From Bombyx mori (lineage: Eukaryota > Arthropoda > Insecta > Lepidoptera > Bombycidae), in the NCBI RefSeq assembly GCF_030269925.1, contig NC_085119.1:17519001-17583000 (forward strand): a stretch of DNA of 64,000 bases, in the 5' to 3' direction. How positions within the stretch are numbered: position 1 is the first letter of the stretch; each line of letters opens with the position of its first letter. Shown one piece after another: positions 34,253 through 64,000 of this stretch. The notes beneath the pieces are model-generated. The model was not told where the DNA came from and did no database searches. It saw only the letters and a program-made list of their open reading frames with translations. The position numbers and the translations under genes were made by a program.

Positions 34253-35169
34253 AATTATTAATTTAAAACCACAGTACCTAGAGACCGGGGCCTTAAAAAA
34301 GACAATCATCTACAGACGAATTCGTGGAAGTCATTTTTCGTCGACTAATTATTTTATTATTATCCTCTTACTTTGATAAAATTCTTCCGATGTTAAAGGT
34401 ACTCTTGACATGAACGTCGTCGCCATTTTTGATTTAGCATATTGACATTCAAAATTTTACCCGCATTGAAATAATAACTTAGATGGCGCTCAGGACAGAA
34501 CACGGTGCTAAAGTATGCAAACTCAGAACACGCTGCATCGCCGATGCTCAAGGTAGTATAGAGATCATCCTTCAAACCGGAACAGTTATTGTGATAATTA
34601 CGCAAACTCATAGTTTGATGAAATATAACATGTTTGTAATTCACATCGAACCTTCAGAAGTATTAACTTATTTTCTTTCAGGTTGAATCCTATGGATTTT
34701 ATATATTACCTTTTTTACGATCGCTTTTTCGCTTCATCAAATTTCAAATCACAACAGTGCTAAAGAAGTGTTCAGTTCAATAATAAGAATGATAGGTATT
34801 CCGTATTCAGAACATGATCAATTAAAACGAACATAAAATGTTATGATTTAAATTAAACAAAGCAGTGAGCTCGGGTTTCAAGGGCTCTCATTACATTTCC
34901 GAGTTCGCTCCTGTAGAGCACAGAACGGATGTCTTGCACAATTTAATTAAATATGTATGTACAAATGTTAGTTGTCATATTTTGGTTTTTAAGAGCATTA
35001 CGTCGTTTAAATCAAGGATTTTCCCTCCACAATCTGTCGGATATGAGTAACTATTAAGTTCCTTCAAACATTTCTCAAGATGCAGTTTCTTCGTCTTCTT
35101 TAAGTTTAAGTATAGATCTCTTTCATGCATTTCCATCTATAACTACTGGCTAACTACTTGGCTACTGTT
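34253..35169. other. Unassigned intergenic sequence
   Basis: Short ORFs on both strands at 34393-34686 show no recognisable family. No gene called. Confidence 0.45.
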
Positions 35170-35257
35170 GACATTACTGACGGCCAGAAGCGAGGGCAAC
35201 CACTCGCCATCAAGTGGGCTGTATGCCCGTCTGCCTACAAGAGCAATAAAAAATATA
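35170..35257 (+). repeat. Jockey-clade LINE 3' end, short diverged copy
   Basis: cagaagcgagggcaaccact, then gtgggctgtatgcccgtctg and an A-rich end. Confidence 0.7.
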
Positions 35258-35541
35258 TTGAATTGATTAATTGCACTGACAACATCAGGACAGTGGACTT
35301 CCTGTAATTTAACCAAGGATTTTTTTAACGTTGGTTAAAAAAGTAACGTCTTAGTTCGCTATTCTTATAGATGACAATGCAATCAAAGTTTCGAAATTGA
35401 TTTTTTTCTATGATTGAGGGATTACTGGTGGCCCGGAGGCCTTTCCAGTTTCAACAGGACAGGTGGGCGATCAAGGCTCAGCCAGAAGATCAAATTTGTA
35501 TATCTTTAGGTAAACAGCCAGTGCGTTACATCATGATTTAA

Positions 35542-35790
35542 CGGCCGTCTGGTGTAGTGGTAAGTGACATGGTCACTACACAAGGGGGTCGCGGGTTCGA
35601 ATCCCGCCAAGGGAAGATATTTGTATGATAAATATCAATGTCTTTTCCAGGGTTATGGATGTATATTAAATATAATATGTATGTGTATAATAAAAATCTT
35701 ACATTTATATCCATTATCTGGTACCTTTAACACAAGTTCTTTCCGAACTTATCACGGGACCAGTTAACGTGGCGTGATTGTTAGTAAATA
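35542..35790 (+). repeat. tRNA-derived lepidopteran SINE (not Bm1)
   Basis: The head is tRNA-like with an A box (tggtgtagtggt, 35550) and a perfect B box (ggttcgaatcc, 35594). A unique body containing ttatctggtacc and ctttccgaacttatcacggg follows, then an AT-rich tail. The family occurs widely in Lepidoptera. It is not a functional tRNA: the two acceptor arms do not pair. Confidence 0.85.
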
Positions 35791-36047
35791 TTATTAATAT
35801 TAATATTATTAATGATTTTCAATAAAAAATACACAACTACAAACTGTGTACCTACTCTGAGTAATACCGGAATGTTTGATGAAGAAAACACAAGCTCATA
35901 AAAACAGATGGGAGTTGTTGTGTGTTAATTACGAATGAGCGAGACATTCATATTGAGTATTAGGGTTCAGTCTCACGCCTTTGTCAGCCACGTTTAGTCT
36001 ACTGCAGTAGATGCAGTAGGTACGAGTAGATGGCATAATATACATAC

Positions 36048-36218
36048 ATGTTGCGGGGGTGTCATGTGTACCGGCTTGAAGGGCAGTCGTTATACAACAG
36101 ACATTTGGAACTCAAGTTTCAAGATCGGCAGCATTCACATTCTGATGTCTGTGAGCTCCGGTACCCACTTTATATCACGAAAGCTGTGAGCTCGTCCACA
36201 CGTCAACGCAATATTATA
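36048..36218 (+). repeat. Decayed Bm1-like SINE
   Basis: ccggcttgaagggcagtcgt, then ggaactcaagtttcaagatcg and aaagctgtgagctcgtccac keep the Bm1 order. The 169-codon ORF starting at 36048 reads through this relic, so it is not a gene. Confidence 0.5.
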
Positions 36219-36593
36219 ATGAAAAAAATGCAAAACTTAATCTACTTTACAAGCTTTCATTTAACCTGGAACGTTTGTATGTGTAGTTTGTGTAGGTATT
36301 TGGGGGGTTTTACATTGCAAGCTACATTAGAATTTTGGGGGTATACGACAAAGGAAAGATCTCCCACTGAGTGGGTGATATTGCTCGGTAGACCGACAGT
36401 CCGCATGTTCTTGTTCGGAACTTGTAGGAATACGAGGATTGATAAAAAAATAACGAGACTAAATTTCCCGGGCTGCATTCGTCAGATTGGCAAAAATATT
36501 TTTGTTATGTTACTGCACTTGCCTGTATGTGCATTGGTATCCATATTACATGTTTAGTTTGCCATCAACTGCCAGTGAATTCTACAGGTTTTA

Positions 36594-37270
36594 ATGCGCT
36601 CAGTCATTTTTCACTTTTCGAAAAATTGATCCGACAATTTGCATCAAGTTTTGCTACAAAAATGGGATAAAGTTGCTTTCGGTGACTCTGCTACGAGCTA
36701 AGCAAGAGTTGTCGAGTGGTATAACCGTTTTAAAAGTGGACGAGAAGAAGTTAAGATGAGGAGCGTCCTGGGCATCCTAGTACATCAGTAATGGACGATA
36801 ACGTCGAGAAAGTGAAAAAACTGATCATGAGCGATTGTTGAATTACTATAAGAGGTTGCCGAGGATGCCGGTATATTATAGGGCTGATGTCAATCAACTT
36901 CTGCGGATATCATTATCAAATCAGTCATGGCGACTGCACCACGATACTGCAGGTGCTGATGCCTCAATGCCTGATCGTAAGCTGTTCGCCAAATACAACA
37001 CTGTATTGATGCCGCGACCATCGTATTCACCGGACATGCCCCCCTGTGACTTCTTCTTATTCCCAAAGCTGAAGCAACCCGTGAAAGGAAGACGTTTTGC
37101 CAAATCGATGAGATAAAAGCAGAATCGCTGAAGCCGCTAAATGCAATACCGGAAAGTGAAAGTGGAAAAAGCGCTGGCATACGTGCATGTATCCAAAGGG
37201 GGCTACTTTAAAGGCGATAAAATTGATATTCACAAATAAATAAATATTATTGGATGAAAACGAAGTCTCG
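36594..37270 (+). pseudogene. Mariner transposase relic, frameshifted and internally deleted
   Basis: Fragments in several frames. The N-terminal part reads F-C-I-K-F-C-Y-K-N-G and E-W-Y-N-R-F-K-S-G. After a deletion, the C-terminal half has H-H-D-T-A, Y-S-P-D-M-P-P-C-D-F-F-L-F-P-K-L-K and K-G-G-Y-F-K-G-D-K. The YSPD...CDFFLFPK block is the region around the last catalytic Asp in mariners. Stops and frame changes make it dead. A different lineage from the mariner at 63330. Confidence 0.85.
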
Positions 37271-37974
37271 TTATTTTTTGATCACACCTCGTTTATGCAA
37301 GCTTATCTTTAAAATATAGTAGGTAAGCGAGATTCAGACATCCTTCAAATGTCTTCTGTGATGACTACCCGCTACAGAATCTTTTCTTACGGAGTAGGTA
37401 TCTAATTATTTAGTTTGTCGGTTCAATTTTAATAGATATGCATTTTATCGTAAACGTGACCTGAGTCGACCTCCAGGATTAGCTCCAGATGAAGGAAAAC
37501 TCGATCGGACGGCCAACGAACACCACCGGCACAATTTTTATATTTTATATTGTATAATGCAATCAATTAATGAGGTTAATTTATTTAATAGTTATTTTGG
37601 CTATAGTTGTTATTAATAAAACCTTGTTTTTTACTGTAGGTAATGATTTTGCATAACGATATGTTTGATCGGAATGTAAATAGCCCCGGTGCATTCGTCC
37701 GGTGTCGATAGACCAGTCCTGAAACAGGTTCCTCTACCATGCAGTTAATAATAATAAAAGAAAAGTTTGGATACACAGCTATTGGCCACACGACAGTATT
37801 TACAGCGTTCTGTACCGTCCACCAAATCAGAAATGCTTACCGGTGCTTGGTCTACCCAACAATAACAAATGTAGATTCCTATAAAGGTAAATAAAACATT
37901 TTCAATACATTGGTCCGTAGGTCGGGGAGCTTTCTCGGTTATCGTTCGTATCGACAGTAATGAAACTACAGACC
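37271..37974. other. Unassigned spacer
   Basis: No recognisable gene. Confidence 0.45.
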
Positions 37975-38165
37975 CAGCCCACTGAGTTTCTCGCCAGATC
38001 TTGTCAGTGGGACGCACTTCCGATCCGGTGATAGATTCCGCGAAACACTGCTCTTGCTAGGGCTAGTATTAGCAAACGCCACCAGGTTCGAACCCGTCAG
38101 CTCACCTAATCATTCCGTGAATCTAGTATAACCCCTCGAGTTTACTGGAATAGGTAGGAAAACTA
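37975..38165 (+). repeat. Dispersed retroelement 3' end, family X
   Basis: cccactgagtttctcgccag, cgatccggtgatagattccg and ggttcgaacccgtcagctca, ending ataggtaggaaaac. Inverse orientation to the copy at 7567. Confidence 0.65.
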
Positions 38166-38657
38166 AATAGCAGAGTATACAGGACGCGCGTTCCTCCAAC
38201 GTTGACGAAGAATATAGAAACGCAAATTTTAGAATTTTTATAACAATAGTAGTTTTGTAGTAGGTACTGTAGTTTATAGATTTGTCTTTGGTAAAATTAA
38301 GTCATGTCAGTTATTTGTTTTGTGTTTACTATCTGCTCACGTGGCACACTTATTTTGTTGTATCTACCTTTAATCTATGTGAATGTATTATACTATTTGT
38401 TTTTGAAATAAATAAATCAAATGAATATTATTGTTGCAGGTACTGGAGATATGAACGCCAAGATTTTGTTTCTTCAAAAGGTAGCCCCATTCACTCGACT
38501 ATCACACAAACTGAAACTTGAAACTTTGACGGAAAAATATCGATAAATATATAGGTATAATGGTCTGTGCGCGGAGTGCACGGGCGAGGGGCCCGGGACC
38601 GCACCGGTAATAGAACCTACCTCAACACAAACAGTTAACAAATAGTAGCCATATATT

Positions 38658-39012
38658 ATTTTTTGATTGATTAAATGGGTGGACGATCTCACAGCCCACT
38701 TGGTGTTAACGGAGCCCATAGATATCTACAGCGCAAATGCCGCCACTCACCTCGAGATACGATTTATAAGGTCTCTGTTTTACAGTACCACCGCTACACC
38801 ATCCTTTAAGCCGAAACGCATTACTGCTTCACGGCAGAAATTAAGCAGGGTGGTGGTAGCTATTCGTGCGGACTCACAAAATGTCCTACCACCAGTAATT
38901 GTGCAAATTATAATTTTGCGGTTTTTGATTTTTATTACACGACGTTATTCCTTCATCGTGGAAGTCAATCGTGGACAATTGTTAAGTTTGTATTAGTCAT
39001 TAGAAAAAATGG
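38658..39012 (-). repeat. Bm1 SINE, lacking the head
   Basis: ttaaatgggtggacgatctc through ggcagaaattaagcagggtg to the cattagaaaaaatggtac motif. Small deletion in the tail region. Confidence 0.88.
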
Positions 39013-40596
39013 TACTTTCCGGAGCGCCGTGCGAGGCATTCGACCCCGCACACCGATGGATTAGTTATATGATTCAATGTCGCCTTCCCCGAGCGTGGCT
39101 ACTAGTGCATTGGCGGCACCACGGTTCAGGTGAATAAGTTCATCTTTAATTACAAGCTCCATATTCACACCGCGCATTTCCGTAATATATAAGAACGGTT
39201 GGGAAATTGGAAAAGTATAACAAAATTATATGCCAAATAAAGTTAATTACAATTCACTTTATTCAATCACACAGTCACCTCATCCCGCCGCAGCTCGCGT
39301 GGTCGCGGCTACTTGGATTAGATTTTAAATACAAAGTAATATGCACGTTGACTGCAAATTTTATAATTCTGAGGTGTATTGGTCCTGAAAGGGTAGCAAT
39401 ATAAAGTAATGAAGTAAGAAATAGCAACAAAATTTTGAAAATTCGATTTTTCATAATAAAAAAAAACTAAAGAGATTTCGAGATCTTCAAAATGTTCTTA
39501 ATATTAATCAAAATTATGTATTTACTTTAAAAACTTAAGCCAAATCCAAACTGGACAGTCCATGCGCCCACCTCCGTAATGTTTTCAAAGTTCAGAATGA
39601 CGTCACGTTTTGATACTCGGCATACTTATATCTCGACATATTGTCACATCGAATGTGTATTCAATTATTGGGCGGACACCCACAAACCAGTCCCCCTCCC
39701 CCGGGGCGGACACCACGCTTTATAACGGATTTTAGGGGAACAATACAACACAAGCTTAAATACAATTGCAATCGATTGTACTACAATAGTAATGTTGTAG
39801 CGGGCACTCAGAACGAGACGTATTCATTAAATCAGATGATGCGGTTACTGCTGAGGCCTCATGCATTCCAACGATTACAAAATAAAACTAAACAAATCAA
39901 ATGCGGTTCGTTACAATTCTTTCTAATTTACTTTTGAATTTTAAACACATATTTTATTTTTGTTTACAAATGTTATTCGGTATACCATATCGAGTACGAC
40001 AAAAATTTTCTAAGCGTATTTATTACATAATAAGTTACATTATAATATCATCAACTTACATGTACATAATCACCGATGTCGACTAGAATATTATATCAGT
40101 CATGGAATATTGTATATTTAATTCAATAACCATTTAACACATTTTGTTAGTTTCTCAATATTGGTATAAGCGCCATCTAGGCGACGGCGCGCGAACTACT
40201 TGCAGAGCCACTGCGGTGTACTCCGTCTCACCAAATCAATGTTTTTGTATTTTGTTGCCTTGTTATACATCTGTTATCGGACAGTACAATACATTTGCAC
40301 GATGAACACACAACATTTATGAGGTAGCATCATTACACGATCACAAATACGTTCACAGCTCAATATTGTTTGTACAGTGCACGCCCGACTGCGCGAACAT
40401 AACATACGAGACGTGCATTTTGGGAAATAATATCTTAAGGAATGAAATTCAGAAAGTCCGTTGGAAAAAACGGAAACAAACTGCGACTGAGTAGTCATAC
40501 AAGTTCCTGTGATTTTGTCGGTTATAGAGCGAGTACTGGCTCGTCGTGCTCCTGTTGGACGACACGCCGCGGCCTCGTGTGTCGCGGCCGAGCTGC
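39013..40596. other. 3' flank and untranslated region of the KIAA0930 homolog, plus intergenic DNA
   Basis: Candidate polyA signals at 40117 and 39953 (minus). Otherwise AT-rich without recognised features. Confidence 0.45.
40117..40122 (-). terminator. KIAA0930: Candidate KIAA0930 homolog polyadenylation signal
   Basis: ATTAAA on the minus strand, about 475 bases after the stop. A canonical AATAAA (minus) lies further on at 39953-39958. Either could end the transcript. Confidence 0.3.
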
Positions 40597-60368
<19,772 letters not shown>

Positions 60369-61252
60369 CTGCCGATACATTGTCCACCTTAATTAAATTA
60401 AATCAAGCAATTGTAATTTAGTAATTAAAATATAGATACGTAAATATAGTAATTATGGATTATTCTTACATTTGTGTATTGCGTATTGACGCACCTATTA
60501 CAATATTTCTATGCATGTGCGATGTTTTCAACGTCAAATACCTAAATAGCAAATCGGTAAACATGGACAAAATACGAGTAATCTGAGTAGAGTGCGAGCT
60601 GTAGTTGCGTGCTGTTGTGCAGCGAGCCCTTTATTGACAGTAACGTTGCATAATCCGCAGTCTGTCTGTATGTATAGCCTGTATAACCAGATCCGGGCTA
60701 GGTGTATAGTGTATACATATGCCATTTCCTCGAACAAGAACACAATCTCCATCCGGCACGTATCAGTGCGACGATATCGAACCTCATCGTGATAGCGAGT
60801 ATCCTGATAAGATTATCACGAGTTCGGTCGACCCGCACCGGTATATCTTGATATGAAAACAATAGTAATCTCGACGTTTTTTCGTTCCGTTTAATGTGCG
60901 GACATTTTATTGCCAAGACCCTGGTCCACTAACACCGTTTTCCCAGCTTACTATACTTTATAAATCAATAACATCGAACTGAGATTAAATCTATAAAACC
61001 TATTCAAATCTCGGTGCCTTAGGCTAATTGTAGGTAAAAACTACAATAACCATGAATACCAACGCTGCATTGTGATATTACGTCTAGGTCCAATTTGGGC
61101 TAATTAATGAACAAAAGTTCCACATTCAGCGGCCCCAAGCTACATGCGACATTCTATTGTGTTGTGGGTAGAGACGACTAAAATAAATATACTACCCTAA
61201 CAACAACAAAATATAACAATTGCTTGATTAATAAAAACTTTTATTTTATGTT
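60369..61252. other. Unassigned sequence upstream of the last visible KIAA0930 exon
   Basis: Presumed intron. I looked for the family's N-terminal motifs on the minus strand and found none. Confidence 0.4.
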
Positions 61253-61675
61253 GTATTTTATGTATCATCTTTATTCTGCCCTTCTCCCGGTCACCTGGGG
61301 TCGGCGCAACATGTTTTCTCCTTCCATACTCTTCTATCATATACCATTTCTTCGCTCACTCCCCTCTTACTCATATCGTCTTTCACGAAATCCAACCATT
61401 TCTTCTTAGGTCTACCTCTTTCTCTATATCCTTCCACATTCATAGTTAACATTCTCTTACCAACCTCATTTTCATTTCGTCTCATCACATGTCCATACGA
61501 TCCCAAACGCGCACTTCTCAGCTTCTCTGTAACAGGTGGCACTTTCAGACTTCCTCTAACATATTCATTCCGTATTTTATCCATTCTCGTTACTCCACAC
61601 ATCCATCGCAACATTCGCATCTCTGCTGCATGCAATCGCCGCGTTGTATTTTATGTATATTGGATAATAAATGAC
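61253..61675 (-). mobile_element. RTE-like LINE 3' fragment
   Basis: Minus-strand ORF of 114 codons (61291-61635) reads M-L-R-W-M-C-G-V-T-R-M-D-K-I-R-N-E-Y, then S-Y-G-H-V-M-R-R-N-E-N-E and Y-R-E-R-G-R-P-K-K-K-W. This is the C-terminal tail common to lepidopteran RTE/BovB-type reverse transcriptases. A short AT-rich 3' end follows. 5'-truncated; the remaining frame is intact. The clade call is from memory of the motif. Confidence 0.75.
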
Positions 61676-62711
61676 TAAAGTAAGACGAGCCTCTTGTATT
61701 TTTTTACGAATCGTAACAACTTCAGATAGTACTAGAGTACGATGCTTTATCTAAACTGCTTGGCAGTATATATATAGGGAGGTAACTTGACACGAGTAGC
61801 TCATGTTCATATAACTGTGTGACACAAACCGTTCGGATCGTATAACAAACGCACACCGGCGCGGCGTCCGGTCCGGCTATCGGCCGAGGTTGTTATTAAA
61901 TGCAATCAAGTCTGCTAAAATTTTATATTTAAATTCGAGTCCTTTGCAAAATAAACTCGAGTTAGCTTTATTTGTAACGACGGTATGTGCAACTCTTTCA
62001 TGGCGACAATAATCGCATAGCTGATAAAGACGTTATTATAAAACAATTATATTAATTGGAGCAAGTTCTCTTATCCCGTTGATAACATTAACACGTCAGT
62101 GATAGAGCGATGCTACACAATACATTCACATAGGACGACGGTTTACTTTCATTTGCTTGCTGCTCCATTAAAGATCGTTTTGTCGGGACATTATCGATGC
62201 ATGACTAGCTAAAATGCATCCAGTGAATCGACTTGATGAGTGCTGGTGTACTTAATAATAATACAGTGGAAGTTTGGGAGCTATGAGAGATCACACGAAT
62301 ACATATACTTACATACTGCAAACTGCCTGTAATTTAATATCACGCTTATTATTTTCGTTTAACGTAACTATAATATCCATCGCTTCGAATATGGTTTCCG
62401 TAACCGCGAACAAGTAAGTTAGGTATATGGACTTTCATTGGGCTTAGATTTAACCGAGGGTGGCTACGGTTAGGTACTTATTAATTCAGTTCAATATCGT
62501 GCTTGGATCGAGCAATTCAAATACATAATTTTATAGTCGAAAGAGATCGTTATGTCGTTTTCGACAGATTATTATTTGAGTTTTTACAATTATAATACTA
62601 TTAATAAAAACACTTAATTATTTGAGCACGAAAATTATCAATTATTAGAACGTTTACTTACAACGACTAATACGTGTAATAAAAAAGGACTTTAGATTAA
62701 GTGTAATCATA
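61676..62711. other. Unassigned AT-rich sequence
   Basis: No feature recognised. Confidence 0.45.
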
Positions 62712-62978
62712 TCGAGCGGTGCGATGTGAAATCCCGCAGACGGGTACCAATTTTTCTGGTAATGAAATGTACTTAATTTATTTCACGAATAACTTCGACG
62801 ATAAAACACTAACATCCTGACATATCAACAACAAAACTCGCGATACTGATAATTTGCGTAATAACTTAGATTATTAGATTGCGTAATGGGTATAAGATTC
62901 CACTTCTCAAGGTGGGTGGCGGCATTGTCGGTGTGATGTCTATTGCACGTGAGCTCTTAAACCCGTCTATGGAATAAA
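62712..62978 (+). repeat. Bm1 SINE, decayed
   Basis: tcgagcggtgcgatgtgaaa, cccgcagacgggtaccaatt and tctcaaggtgggtggcggca are clear. Several deletions remove the middle. Confidence 0.7.
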
Positions 62979-63329
62979 TACATCTAAGTTAACACATATC
63001 AGACTTCGTCCTAATCAAGTAATAAATCTATTTGAATTATCCAAAGTATTGCAATAGCATCCGTTTAAGAAATGAATCAAACGGAAACCAAACAAATATC
63101 TCCGAGGTAATTAGCACCTGACGATACACATACTCGTGGCCGCTGCCAACGTTGTAATTGAATTAGGAAGTATCATGGTGATTACTATTTCCATTCCACA
63201 CTGACTGATTCACGAGGCTCATCGTCTCATCCTTGACGTCAGGCGAGGAAACATACCGTTTGGCTAGATCAGCTCTCTGTATCCTGGTCATAAAAGATTA
63301 CCGGGCCAACAGACATTATAACACGTATG
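62979..63329. other. Unassigned sequence
   Basis: No feature recognised. Confidence 0.4.
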
Positions 63330-64000
63330 TACGAGGGCGGGATGATAAGTAACTAGCCTCTACTATTTAAAAAGTTAAAATTTTAAAAATGTATATGTCA
63401 TTTTTAAATTCGTATCTCTGGCTACCTGTGTTCTAAATTTGAATTTGATGGCGTGAAAATTTTATTGATTTTTTGTCATTTGAAAATATATTTCGCCAAG
63501 TGTTTTCAAAATGGATAAAATTGAACAAAGAGCGGTGATAATGTTTCTTCATATGAAGGGAATGAAGGGGAAAGATATCTATGACGAGTTAAATAAAAAA
63601 AGGTAAAAAACTGGGTGGCTGAGTTTAAACGCGGTCGTACATGTGTCCAAGATGAAGCCCGCCCCGGACGTTCAAAAAGCGTCACGACTCCGAAAATGGT
63701 CGTGAAAGTACATGATATGCTTTTAAGAGATCGACGACTGAAGTTATCTCAAACAGCTGATACTACACGTATCTCAAAAGACCAGGTACATCATATCCTA
63801 AGTGAAGAATTAAATATGAAAAAGTCATCGGCCCGTTGGGTGCCGCGATTGCTTACGCACGATCAAAAGAGGATTCGGGTGCAGAAGTCAAAAGAATGTC
63901 TGGACCGTTTCAGAGTAATAATGCCGATTTTTTACGTCGATTTGTAACAACAGATGAAACATGGGTTCGTTATTACACGCCAGAATCAAAAATTCAATCA
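63330..64000 (+). mobile_element. Mariner DNA transposon, 5' part, cut by the window edge
   Basis: Starts at an inverted-repeat-like tacgagggcgggatgataag next to TA. The transposase starts at 63511 (M-D-K-I-E-Q-R-A-V-I). It is broken by a deletion/frameshift near 63600, continues as W-V-A-E-F-K-R-G-R ... H-D-M-L-L-R-D-R-R-L-K-L, shifts frame again near 63925, and reaches T-T-D-E-T-W, which holds the first catalytic Asp, at about 63950. The right half lies beyond 64000. Confidence 0.85.

Noticed and set aside
35542..35620. tRNA gene
   Set aside because: Both internal promoter boxes are good, but the acceptor arms do not pair and a SINE body follows.
36048..36557. 169-codon plus-strand ORF
   Set aside because: It starts inside a decayed Bm1, and the remainder has no recognisable family or splice context.
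61291..61635. Host gene of 114 codons, possibly an N-terminal KIAA0930 exon
   Set aside because: The sequence is a LINE reverse transcriptase C-terminus and shares nothing with the KIAA0930 N-terminus.

Overview
The window is nuclear DNA of a lepidopteran insect, almost certainly a silkworm (Bombyx). The main evidence is about a dozen clear copies of the Bm1 SINE, a Dong/R4-type retrotransposon inserted in a (TTA)n tract, lepidopteran mariner, Helitron-like, Harbinger and Jockey elements, AT-rich spacers, and multi-exon genes with GT..AG introns. There are no prokaryotic features: no operons, no ribosome binding sites and no CRISPR array.

Two protein-coding genes can be assembled, both on the minus strand. 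Gene 1 (16384-30227) is an F-spondin (spondin-1) family gene. I join 14 coding exons, all with compatible phases, into a 776-residue secreted protein: signal peptide, Reeler, Spondin_N, three thrombospondin type-1 repeats, a Kunitz domain, a Ser/Pro-rich linker and a fourth thrombospondin repeat. The ATG exon has its own splice acceptor with only 28 bases of leader. At least one untranslated exon must therefore lie upstream, and a GC-rich block ending in a GTGAGT donor at 33106 is a candidate. Gene 2 (40597-60368, continuing past the right edge) is the homolog of the conserved uncharacterised protein KIAA0930. Six 3' coding exons give 418 residues, and the N-terminal exons lie beyond 60368, probably outside the window. 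One exon (41087-41608) is extremely GC-rich and low in complexity. The first visible intron is about 17.3 kb and is packed with transposons.

Layout: 1-16383 is gene-free, repeat-rich DNA (a possible hAT-like element carrying a Bm1, several Bm1 and Jockey 3' ends, and a second dispersed 3'-end family). 16384-33240 is the F-spondin locus. 33241-40596 is intergenic and holds a Bm1, a tRNA-derived lepidopteran SINE and a decayed mariner. 40597-64000 is the KIAA0930 homolog. Its introns hold two foldback MITE copies, a rearranged Dong element next to the 3' end of a second one, a complete 2982-bp Harbinger element with a TAA duplication, a Jockey 3' fragment, an RTE-like 3' fragment and, at the right edge, the 5' part of another mariner.

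The strongest oddity is the Dong element at 48788-50825. Its reverse transcriptase region is gone, and in its place is an exact, in-frame 174-bp second copy of its own N-terminal segment, leaving an uninterrupted 614-codon ORF. I found no convincing new multi-gene system. The window is best read as two conserved animal genes in a transposon-dense setting.
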